Of a stretch of DNA of 64,000 bases, positions 16,370-23,542 are shown in pieces (the first letter of the stretch is position 1; each line of letters begins with the position of its first letter). Made by a program: the position numbers and the translations under genes. The notes beneath the pieces were generated by a model. It ran no database searches. It saw only the letters and a list, made by a program, of their open reading frames with translations, and was not told the DNA's origin. The DNA lies in NCBI RefSeq assembly GCF_018688315.1, contig NZ_CP061315.1, forward strand, positions 558,001 through 622,000, read 5' to 3'. Origin of the DNA: Polynucleobacter sp. AP-Kolm-20A-A1 (lineage in GTDB: Bacteria; Pseudomonadota; Gammaproteobacteria; Burkholderiales; Burkholderiaceae).

Positions 16370-18766
16370 ATGAATAAGCCAAGTGATTTGAAGGGAATGG
16401 TTCTGGATCCCGTAACAAACGATCAGCGCTATATCGGCAATAGTGAACCAAGACATGGTGCTCGTCGCCTGCTTGAAGGTCAGGGCACTTACATTGATGA
16501 TATTCAGTTGCCGCGTATGGGGCATGTTGTTTATTGGCGCTCCCCCGTTGCACACATGAAGATTGGCAAGATTCATACAGAGCATGCTAGCAAGATGCCT
16601 GGCGTGCTTGCAGTCGTAGATGGCGTGCAAATGGCAAAAATTTGTAAGCCTTGGGTAGCAACCCTGGGCCATTTGGCTGGCATGAAGTCTGCCCCTCAGC
16701 ATGCTTTAGCAATTGATCGCGCTTGTTGGCAGGGTGAGCCAGTTGTAGCAGTTGTTGCAGAAACCAGAGCGCAAGCAGAAGACGCGCTTCAGCATATTGA
16801 TGTTGAGTGGGAAGAGTTGCCTGCGGTTGTTTCTATGGAAACTGCACTCGATGCAGATACTCCCTTAATTCATCCAGAGCTTGGCGACAATTTATGTTTT
16901 ACCCGCAGCCTGGATGTCGGTAATGTAGATGAAGTATTCGCAACGGCCGATGTGGTTGCGGAAGCTACTTTTGGATTTGGACGTCATACCGGAGTAACGC
17001 TTGAGCCACGCTGTCAAATTGCTGACTACAACCCAGGCGATCGACGCTTAACTGTTTATCACTCGCAACAAGCCCCGCACATGATGCAGGATTTGTATTG
17101 TCGTCAGTTTGGATTATCCGAGTCTGATGTGCATGTGATCTGTAAAGATGTAGGTGGATCTTTTGGCATTAAAGTTCACGCATATCCAGATGACTTTGCA
17201 ACCGTAGGCTTAGCAATGATGCTCGAGCGCCCAGTGAAGTTTGTTGCGGACCGCCTTGAGTCATTTACGAGTGATATTCATGCACGCGAGCATCGCATTA
17301 AAGGTCGAATTGCTGCCAATAAGGCAGGGGACATCTTGGCCTTTGAGATTGATGACTTAACGGCTATCGGCCCTTACTCCATGTTCCCTAGAACCAGTGC
17401 TATTGAAGGTAATCAGGTGGTGAACTTGGTTGGTGGTCCTTATAAGCACCAGAACTATCGCGCCCACTTAAATGTAGTTTTTCAGAATAAAACCCCAACT
17501 TGTCAGTACCGTGGGGTAGGTCATCCAATTGCCTGCGCTGTTACTGAGGGCCTGGTAGATTTGGCTGCGCAGAAATTGCAGATGGATCCATTGGAGTTTC
17601 GTAAGCGTAATGTCATTCCGGACGATGCATACCCTTGCTCCGGAATTTCTGGAATCAAATTAGAAGTTTTGTCACATGAGCAGTGCTTGCGAACTATTGA
17701 AAAAATGATGGACTATTCAGCATTGCGCAAAGAGCAGGCTGAGTTACGTAAGAAAGGTATTTATCGTGGCATTGGATTTGCGACGCTCATTGAGTTAACC
17801 AATCCAAGTCCTGCGTTCTATGGAGTGGGCGGTGCGCGTATTGCTTCTCAGGATGGCGCTACTGTTCGCATGGACCCTAGCGGTGTGGTCTCTGTATTAA
17901 TTGGTGTGGGTGAACAAGGGCAAGGCACTGAAGGTATCTACACTCAAATTGCTGCTGATGCAGTAGGCGTTTCCATTGATCAAGTGCGCATTGTTACTGG
18001 CGACACCGATGTCACACCTTATGGTGGTGGTACCTGGGCATCCCGTGGTGCTGGCGTGGGTGGTGAGGCGGTGCTCTTGGCTGCTCAAGCGCTACAAGAA
18101 AATATATTAAAGCTGGCAGGCGCCATCCTTAATCGGCCTGTGGCGGAGTTGATTGCACGTCGCGGGTATATCTTAGATAAGGCCACTGGTGAGCAGTTGT
18201 TGCCATTTAGTGAAGTGGGAAGAGTGGGTTATTTCCGCACCGATACTTTGCCAGCAGGTTTTTCTGCGGATCTCATGGTGACCCGTCATTACACTCAAAA
18301 AGATTACCCATTCATCTTTACAAATGGCGTTCAAGCTTCTTATGTTGAGGTTGATCCAGAAACGGGTTTTGTAAAACTCTTGAAGCATTGGGCGGTTGAA
18401 GATTGCGGTCGAGTGATTAACCCGATGCTGGTGAACGAGCAAGTGCGCGGCGCTATTGTTCAGGGTATTGGCGGTGTTCTGTTTGAAGAGTGCCTCTACG
18501 ACGAGAGCGGCTTGCTTCGCAACGGTAGTATGGCTGACTACTTGGTGCCGATGGCTAATGAAATGCCAGACATTGAAGTTGCTCACGTTGAGACTCCAAC
18601 CCAATCTTCTAAATTGGGTGCAAAGGGTGCGGGAGAGGCTGGAACAGCTGGCGCCCCAGGCGCAGTTCAAAATGCAATCAATGATGCTTTGGCTCCATTT
18701 AATGCAAGCGTTTTTGATCAGCCTATTACCTGTGAAAAAATCCTGCGTGCCCTCAAGAAAATCTAA
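16370..18766 (+). CDS. Molybdenum hydroxylase molybdopterin (large) subunit
   Basis: Catalytic subunit of 798 residues that binds the molybdenum-cytosine-dinucleotide cofactor. KDVGGSFGIK near 259-268, GEQGQGT near 513 and the base-supplying Glu of GAKGAGEAGT (about 756) match the family. At the place where CO dehydrogenase has its Cys-containing AYxCSFR loop, this protein has CQYRGVGHPIA (378-388), so it is not a form I CO dehydrogenase. It should hydroxylate an aldehyde or N-heterocycle with water as oxygen donor. The associated flavin monooxygenase and importer point to a heteroaromatic substrate. No CoxD, CoxE or XdhC maturation gene is in the window. Confidence 0.9.
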   Translation: MNKPSDLKGMVLDPVTNDQRYIGNSEPRHGARRLLEGQGTYIDDIQLPRMGHVVYWRSPVAHMKIGKIHTEHASKMPGVLAVVDGVQMAKICKPWVATLGHLAGMKSAPQHALAIDRACWQGEPVVAVVAETRAQAEDALQHIDVEWEELPAVVSMETALDADTPLIHPELGDNLCFTRSLDVGNVDEVFATADVVAEATFGFGRHTGVTLEPRCQIADYNPGDRRLTVYHSQQAPHMMQDLYCRQFGLSESDVHVICKDVGGSFGIKVHAYPDDFATVGLAMMLERPVKFVADRLESFTSDIHAREHRIKGRIAANKAGDILAFEIDDLTAIGPYSMFPRTSAIEGNQVVNLVGGPYKHQNYRAHLNVVFQNKTPTCQYRGVGHPIACAVTEGLVDLAAQKLQMDPLEFRKRNVIPDDAYPCSGISGIKLEVLSHEQCLRTIEKMMDYSALRKEQAELRKKGIYRGIGFATLIELTNPSPAFYGVGGARIASQDGATVRMDPSGVVSVLIGVGEQGQGTEGIYTQIAADAVGVSIDQVRIVTGDTDVTPYGGGTWASRGAGVGGEAVLLAAQALQENILKLAGAILNRPVAELIARRGYILDKATGEQLLPFSEVGRVGYFRTDTLPAGFSADLMVTRHYTQKDYPFIFTNGVQASYVEVDPETGFVKLLKHWAVEDCGRVINPMLVNEQVRGAIVQGIGGVLFEECLYDESGLLRNGSMADYLVPMANEMPDIEVAHVETPTQSSKLGAKGAGEAGTAGAPGAVQNAINDALAPFNASVFDQPITCEKILRALKKI

Positions 18767-18781
18767 TTTCTAGAGGGTTGC

Positions 18782-18815
18782 GACCATCCCGGTGCGCAAG
18801 CTCCCGGGATGGGTC
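18782..18815 (+). other. Strong hairpin downstream of the molybdenum hydroxylase genes
   Basis: GACCATCCCGG and CCGGGAT-GGGTC pair as an eleven-base stem with one bulged G and a loop of about eleven bases. No T run follows, so it is not a classic intrinsic terminator; it may protect the 3' end of the operon message or act with Rho. The remaining 80 bases before the dehydrogenase gene hold nothing else obvious. Confidence 0.5.
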
Positions 18816-18895
18816 AGGACATCCTGTAACATCAAGTTTTGGGCCCTGCAATTTGGTTTGGAGCCCCTCTGGTTAACTTGATACGGTAAATAGAT

Positions 18896-19672
18896 ATGTC
18901 CACATTAAAAGGTAAAACTGCTTTAGTCACTGGCTCAACTAGCGGCATTGGTTTGGGGATGGCAATTGCATTGGCAAAGCAGGGCGTCAATATCATGGTC
19001 AATGGTTTTGGTGAAAAAGATGAAGCTATCGCCAAAATCAAAGCTTGTGGCGTAGAGGTGGATTACCACGGCGCCGATATGAGCAAGCCAGCTGAAATCG
19101 AAGACCTTATCAAACAAACTGAAAAACGTTTTGGCTCACTTGATATTTTGGTGAATAACGCTGGTATTCAATACACATCTAATATTGAAGACTTCCCGAC
19201 TGATAAGTGGGATGCCATCATTGCAATTAACTTAAGCTCCGCGTTTCATACAACACATCATGCATTGCCTGGAATGCAGAAACGCAACTGGGGTCGCATT
19301 ATTAATATAGCTTCCGTGCATGGCTTGGTTGCCTCCACACAGAAGGCTGCTTACGTTGCCGCCAAGCATGGCATTGTTGGTTTAACCAAAGTCACTGCCT
19401 TAGAAAATGCACGCACTGGTATTACCTGTAATGCAATTTGCCCTGGCTGGGTCCTGACGCCCTTGGTTCAGAAGCAGGTAGATGCTCGCGCAGAGCGTGA
19501 AGGCATTTCCAATGAAGCCGCAAAGACTGCCTTGGTTTCTGAGAAGCAGCCATCAGGCGAGTTTGTAAGCCCTGAGCAATTGGCTGCTTTAGCGGTATTC
19601 CTATGCGGTCCAGATGCTTCTGAAGTACGTGGTGTGGCCTGGAATATGGATGGCGGCTGGACGGCTCAATAA
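18896..19672 (+). CDS. 3-hydroxybutyrate dehydrogenase-type short-chain dehydrogenase
   Basis: Classical SDR of 258 residues. The NAD-binding motif is TGSTSGIGLG (residues 13-22), then NNAGIQ, and the catalytic set is Asn in NLSSAF, Ser in ASVHG, and Tyr/Lys in YVAAKHG near 155-161. LVQKQVDARAEREG and the SEKQPSGEFVSPEQLA stretch are typical of D-3-hydroxybutyrate dehydrogenase, which interconverts 3-hydroxybutyrate and acetoacetate with NAD. It lies 129 bases after the molybdenum hydroxylase and may have its own promoter. It could serve polyhydroxybutyrate turnover (a phasin gene lies at 40598) rather than the catabolic cluster. Confidence 0.85.
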   Translation: MSTLKGKTALVTGSTSGIGLGMAIALAKQGVNIMVNGFGEKDEAIAKIKACGVEVDYHGADMSKPAEIEDLIKQTEKRFGSLDILVNNAGIQYTSNIEDFPTDKWDAIIAINLSSAFHTTHHALPGMQKRNWGRIINIASVHGLVASTQKAAYVAAKHGIVGLTKVTALENARTGITCNAICPGWVLTPLVQKQVDARAEREGISNEAAKTALVSEKQPSGEFVSPEQLAALAVFLCGPDASEVRGVAWNMDGGWTAQ

Positions 19673-19757
19673 TAGGCGCCAGACCTTTAGTGCGAACAAA
19701 CAAAATCAACAGAATCGTTTATAGTTAGACCCATTATTACTCATAGGAGATCCTTTC

Positions 19758-20351
19758 ATGGCTTCAATCTTGACCTCTTTAGGGCGTACCGTTTTTGCGG
19801 GTTTTGTCCTCCTCGTTTTAATTATTTTGGCTTTGGGCGGCAACTTTAGCTCTGCTGAACTCCCATTCGTATTCCGTTGGTTGCATGTGATGTTCGGTGT
19901 AATGTGGATTGGTTTGCTCTGGTACTTTAACTTTGTGCAAATTCCTTCTATGCCAAAAATTCCTGACGAACAAAAGCCAGCGATTGGAAAAGTGATTGCT
20001 CCAGCAGCATTGTTCTGGTTCCGTTACGCAGCATTGTTTACTGTTGTAACTGGTTTAATTGTTGCTGCATTGAGTGGTTACCTGCATCAAGCCTTCACAT
20101 TGCAAGCTCCATTCCGTGCAATTGGTTTGGGTATGTGGATTGCCTTGGTAATGGCCTTCAACGTTTGGTTCATTATTTGGCCAAATCAGAAGCGTGCTCT
20201 TGGCATCGTTGCTGTTGAAGCTGACGTAAAAGCAAAATCTGCTCGCGTTGCGATGTTGACATCCCGTTTGAACACATTGTTGTCAGTGCCAATGTTGTTC
20301 TTGATGGTTGCTCAATCACACAACACTACTTGGTTCGTGATCGTTTCATAA
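19758..20351 (+). CDS. PuuD-like membrane protein (urate-oxidase N-terminal domain family)
   Basis: Integral membrane protein of 197 residues with four or five helices. The RWLHVMFGVMWIGLLWYFNF segment (residues 41-60), IPSMPKIPDEQ, WFRYAALFTVVTGL and WFIIWPNQKRALG resemble the membrane domain of PuuD, a urate hydroxylase. Known PuuD proteins carry an additional C-terminal cytochrome c domain; this one ends about where that would start and has no CxxCH. The function of the membrane-only form is not established. Conserved His in the helices could bind haem. A strong AGGAGA site precedes the ATG, and a terminator follows. Confidence 0.65.
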   Translation: MASILTSLGRTVFAGFVLLVLIILALGGNFSSAELPFVFRWLHVMFGVMWIGLLWYFNFVQIPSMPKIPDEQKPAIGKVIAPAALFWFRYAALFTVVTGLIVAALSGYLHQAFTLQAPFRAIGLGMWIALVMAFNVWFIIWPNQKRALGIVAVEADVKAKSARVAMLTSRLNTLLSVPMLFLMVAQSHNTTWFVIVS

Positions 20352-20371
20352 TCACCCGTAGCCAAGTAAAT

Positions 20372-20397
20372 AAAAGGCCCGCTATGCGGGCCTTTTT
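20372..20397. terminator. Intrinsic terminator between convergent units
   Basis: AAAAGGCCCGC-TAT-GCGGGCCTTTTT forms an eleven-base stem with a three-base loop and a T run on both strands, 20 bases after the PuuD-like stop. It can serve the plus-strand cluster and the minus-strand rubredoxin reductase gene. Confidence 0.9.
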
Positions 20398-20454
20398 GTT
20401 TCCCTGTAGCAGTAAATCACAGGGATGGGTGTAGCGAGGAAGTCGGGGAAGGTG

Positions 20455-21624
20455 TTAAGCCAGAATGGCTGGCAATTCTTTCGTTAATGCACCGCGTTGC
20501 GCAGTAGCTGTACCCATTAATGCAAAGCCTAACAACTTGCCATCTGCAGATTCAAAGCGAGCCTCGAGGCCGCCTTCAACCGGCGTTGTTGTCCAATTAC
20601 CTTCAGCACCTTTCGCTGGTGGAGACACTACCGTTGCTAAGGCTGGAGTTTTCACCATGACCGGCATTGCAGGGTAGGTGAGTGCAGTTGCGTTTCCTAT
20701 TAAAGTGGGCGCCAATGCTCTTGCTGCTTGCATGATCGGCATGACGTATGGCAACACTAAACCTTCAACCTCTGCGCAATCCCCAATTGCAAAGATATTT
20801 TTAATATTGGTTTCAAGTTCACGATTTACTTGAATACCAAGTCCAGTGCTGATGCCGCTTGCTTTAGCTAAATCAATTCTGGGCTTTAGGCCGACAGCCG
20901 ACAAAAATACATCACAAGCAAAGGTATTGCCGTTTGCTAATGTAACTTGCAGGGAATCTCCCTGGCGATCAATCGTCTGAACGGTTGTAGAGAGATGCCA
21001 ATTGACGCCAGCAGCACTTAATTTCTCTTGCAGTTCTAGTGCTGCAGCTTCAGGAAGTAGGCGACCTAAGGCCTGTGGGGCCAAATCAATGACATCAACT
21101 GCGTAACCCCCCAATGAAAGGTCGTTGGCAAATTCGCAGCCAATCAGGCCGGCACCTAGAATGGCTACTTTTTTCTTACCAGCGATTGCCGTTCTAAACT
21201 GCGCATAGTCTTCAAGGTCATTGACGGTGATTACCTCACTTGCGGCATTGCCTTGTAGCGGTAGACGAATTTGATCAGCGCCTAAAGCTAAGACCAATTT
21301 TCCATAAGGCACTACACCCTTGGTGGTCTGCAAAGTTTGCGACTTTGTATCTATTGCGCTGACATCGCACTCAGCCAACACGGTCATCTCAAGTTGAGCT
21401 GCCATACCATCAGCGGGAGTAGAGATAAGTTGCGCAGCTTCCTTTTTGCTTGCAAGCGCGGTGGAGAGCATTGGTTTGGAATAAAAATATCCAGGCTCTC
21501 GAGTCACTAAGGTGATTGGAGCCGTTTTATCTAGCTTCCGGATTTCACGGATAACGGTATAGCCAGCCAATCCGCTACCAATAATGACGATTGCGGATTG
21601 AGATTGAGGGGTAGTTTGATCCAA
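20455..21624 (-). CDS. FAD-dependent rubredoxin reductase
   Basis: Pyridine-nucleotide-disulphide oxidoreductase-fold protein of about 389 residues. The FAD motif is IVIIGSGLAGYT, the NAD motif is KVAILGAGLIGCEFANDL near residue 145, and FAIGDCAEV closes the second FAD contact. The C-terminal extra domain from about 305 matches the rubredoxin-binding region of the family. It should pass electrons from NADH to the rubredoxin encoded 72 bases upstream. The frame has no early ATG: a TTG at 21624 with GGAGAG six bases before it is the best start, and another TTG at 21639 overlaps that site. Confidence 0.85.
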   Translation of the reverse strand: MDQTTPQSQSAIVIIGSGLAGYTVIREIRKLDKTAPITLVTREPGYFYSKPMLSTALASKKEAAQLISTPADGMAAQLEMTVLAECDVSAIDTKSQTLQTTKGVVPYGKLVLALGADQIRLPLQGNAASEVITVNDLEDYAQFRTAIAGKKKVAILGAGLIGCEFANDLSLGGYAVDVIDLAPQALGRLLPEAAALELQEKLSAAGVNWHLSTTVQTIDRQGDSLQVTLANGNTFACDVFLSAVGLKPRIDLAKASGISTGLGIQVNRELETNIKNIFAIGDCAEVEGLVLPYVMPIMQAARALAPTLIGNATALTYPAMPVMVKTPALATVVSPPAKGAEGNWTTTPVEGGLEARFESADGKLLGFALMGTATAQRGALTKELPAILA

Positions 21625-21656
21625 AGCTGGGCTCTCCAAAATAACGAGTAGTGAAC

Positions 21657-21683
21657 GGGTAAAAGGGTAAAGGGGTAAAAGGG
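21657..21683 (+). other. Potential G-quadruplex motif in the spacer of the rubredoxin operon
   Basis: Four G runs (21657-21659, 21665-21667, 21672-21675 and 21681-21683) separated by TAAA or TAAAA loops fit the G3+N1-7 pattern on the plus strand. The operon is transcribed from the other strand, so the G-rich strand is the template and the message carries C runs. Confidence 0.5.
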
Positions 21684-21696
21684 TATTGAATTGGCC

Positions 21697-21864
21697 TTAG
21701 CTTACCTGAACCATCTCAAAATCGGCTTTAGCTACTCCGCAGTCAGGGCATTCCCAGTCTTCAGGCACATCTGCCCAGACTGTTCCTGCCGGAATGCCAT
21801 CTTCTGGGATTCCTTTTGCTTCGTCATAGATATAGCCGCATACGATACATTGCCAAGTTTTCAT
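21697..21864 (-). CDS. Rubredoxin
   Basis: Small protein of 55 residues. Cys6 and Cys9 (CIVCG) and Cys39 and Cys42 (CPDCG) bind one iron, and [12 protein letters not shown] and the aromatic core residues are all typical. The length equals that of standard rubredoxins. ATG 21864 follows AGGAATCAAT. It lies between rubrerythrin (upstream by 61 bases) and rubredoxin reductase (downstream), which makes a complete NADH to rubredoxin to rubrerythrin electron chain for reducing peroxide. Confidence 0.95.
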   Translation of the reverse strand: MKTWQCIVCGYIYDEAKGIPEDGIPAGTVWADVPEDWECPDCGVAKADFEMVQVS

Positions 21865-21925
21865 ATTGATTCCTTAAATGATGTGTGAATTTTAAATTTA
21901 ATTTCTAATTATTTCTGCGGCACTC

Positions 21926-22411
21926 TTATTGAGCCGCAAAAACCTTTGCTTTTTCCAAGGCCTGCTTATAGTGGTTTGCATGGCGCTCTTCCACATTCGC
22001 TAGTGCTGCGAAGCGCTTTGCCGCCTTTGCCAATACTGCTTGGAATTGCTCAGCGTGCTCTTTTGATTCAGCAATTTGCTCATCAATCTCTGCGATAACT
22101 GCAGCGTTACCTTCTTCGACTGCGGTTTTGCGAAACGATGGATACATTTCTGTGTATTCATAGGTTTCGCCTTCAATAGCAATTTCCAAGGCGCGTGCCG
22201 GAGTGATCGTATTTGCTGGGTAGAGCAAATCCAAGTGGCCGAAAGCATGCATTACCTCTTGGTCTGCGGTTGCTTCAAAAATCTTGGCCGTTTCTTCGTC
22301 TCCAGCGGCGCGAGCTAATTTAGCAAAGTAGCGATACTTAATGTGAGCCATAGATTCACCAGCAAGGGCGGATTCTAAGTTTTGGATGGTTTTAATTTCT
22401 GGGCGTGCCAT
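21926..22411 (-). CDS. Rubrerythrin-like diiron protein lacking the rubredoxin domain
   Basis: Four-helix-bundle protein of 161 residues. Candidate diiron ligands are Glu in LAGESMAHIKY, ExxH in ADQEVMHAFGH, Glu in EGETYEYTEMYP and EERHANHY near the C-terminus. Classic rubrerythrin has a C-terminal rubredoxin domain of about 40 residues; here the protein ends right after the bundle, and the rubredoxin is supplied by the next gene. The role is NADH-dependent peroxide reduction in the cytoplasm. The frame is open 19 codons upstream, but ATG 22411 gives the family start MARPEIKTIQNLE. It is divergent from oxyR. Confidence 0.88.
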   Translation of the reverse strand: MARPEIKTIQNLESALAGESMAHIKYRYFAKLARAAGDEETAKIFEATADQEVMHAFGHLDLLYPANTITPARALEIAIEGETYEYTEMYPSFRKTAVEEGNAAVIAEIDEQIAESKEHAEQFQAVLAKAAKRFAALANVEERHANHYKQALEKAKVFAAQ

Positions 22412-22520
22412 TTTGATTCCTTTATCTATTAAATACAGTTTGTTGAGTCGTGTTGCTTGTTTTCTCAACCATGTATGCAGTGTGCGCCTTATTTATTTAT
22501 CGGTCCAATAAATCATTGTG

Positions 22521-22546
22521 ATAGTATTTATCTAATAAATCGATAA
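22521..22546. promoter_or_regulatory. Candidate OxyR binding site between oxyR and rubrerythrin
   Basis: ATAG-N7-CTAA-N7-ATAA at 22521-22546 matches three of the four tetrads of the OxyR pattern ATAG-N7-CTAT-N7-ATAG-N7-CTAT with two mismatches. It ends ten bases before the oxyR ATG. The segment also contains AATAAATC twice (22507-22514 and 22534-22541). Control of oxyR itself and of the divergent operon is inferred. Confidence 0.45.
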
Positions 22547-22556
22547 TGGAGGGTAC

Positions 22557-23462
22557 ATGGCCTATCTACCGTCATTAAGGCAGTTGGGGTATTTCGTAGC
22601 TCTGGCTAAAGAACTTAACTTCACACGAGCAGCTCAAGCCTGTTTTGTTGGGCAGTCCACTTTGAGTGCGGGCTTAAAAGAGCTAGAGGATGCCTTGGGA
22701 ATTCATTTGGTAGAACGCGATCGCCAAAATGTTTCTATCACTCCAGTAGGGTTAGAGGTCCTTGAGCGCGCCAAGCTTATTTTGGCGGCATCAGAAGATT
22801 TGGTTGAGTATGCGGGTGCAACTGGCAAGCCGATGACTGCAACTATTCGCCTAGGCGTTATTCCAACTATCGCCCCGTTCTTGCTGCCAACTGTTTTGCC
22901 AGAAATTCGTAAACGCTTTCCAGAACTCAAGGTTACCCTCAGGGAGGATTTAACAGCAAACCTGCTATCAAGACTGGCTGAGCATAAATTGGACTTTGCA
23001 TTGATTGCTTTACCGTATGACGTAAGTGGTCTGCTAGTGCAGGAATTATTTGATGATCATTTTTGGTTGGTTGCTAAAGAAGGTGATCCTGCTTTAAAAG
23101 GAAAAGAAGTTACCTTACCTGCCAAGATGGCTGAACGACTCCTGTTACTAGAAGAAGGACACTGCTTACGAGAGCATAGTTTGCAAGCCTGTAAGCGCGC
23201 AGATATTCGGAAGGCGGAAGGCTTAGAGGCAACCAGTCTGCTAACCCTATTGCAGATGGTTGAGTCTGGCCTGGGGATTGCATTGCTTCCAGGGATGGCG
23301 GTCAAAAGCAGTTTATTAAATAACTCTGAATTGGTTGCAAAAGCGTTAGCTGAACCAGCGCCTAAAAGAGTCATCGCATTGGTTGCTCGACCATCTACCG
23401 CACATACTCAAGAATTCAATGCGCTGGCTGACTGCATACGCGAGCAATTTGGCGCGGCTTAA
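22557..23462 (+). CDS. oxyR: Hydrogen peroxide sensor regulator OxyR
   Basis: LysR-family regulator of 301 residues. The N-terminal winged helix-turn-helix covers residues 5-65 (LGYFVALAKELNFTRAAQ, then STLSAGLKELEDALG). The regulatory domain contains LEEGHCLREHSLQAC, in which Cys203 and Cys212 sit nine residues apart, exactly as the redox pair Cys199 and Cys208 of E. coli OxyR; this identifies it with confidence. It is divergent from the rubrerythrin-rubredoxin-reductase operon, which it probably activates under peroxide. GGAGGG precedes the ATG. Confidence 0.93.
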   Translation: MAYLPSLRQLGYFVALAKELNFTRAAQACFVGQSTLSAGLKELEDALGIHLVERDRQNVSITPVGLEVLERAKLILAASEDLVEYAGATGKPMTATIRLGVIPTIAPFLLPTVLPEIRKRFPELKVTLREDLTANLLSRLAEHKLDFALIALPYDVSGLLVQELFDDHFWLVAKEGDPALKGKEVTLPAKMAERLLLLEEGHCLREHSLQACKRADIRKAEGLEATSLLTLLQMVESGLGIALLPGMAVKSSLLNNSELVAKALAEPAPKRVIALVARPSTAHTQEFNALADCIREQFGAA

Positions 23463-23542
23463 TCGAGTCTCTTGCTCAGCAAAATTAACCAATTCTTGTT
23501 ACAGTCACCCATCTCATTTATTACTTATATAAAAGGCAGCAA

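Noticed and set aside
16271..16702. Long open frame on the minus strand over the small/large molybdenum hydroxylase subunit junction
   Set aside because: It lies antisense to two clear genes, has no ribosome site and reads as non-protein-like sequence.
16370..18766. Carbon monoxide dehydrogenase (CoxL) identity
   Set aside because: The active-site loop AYxCSFR is absent and the accessory genes coxD, coxE and coxF are not present.
21691..21888. 65-codon plus-strand frame over the rubredoxin gene
   Set aside because: The opposite strand encodes an unmistakable rubredoxin with all four Cys ligands.
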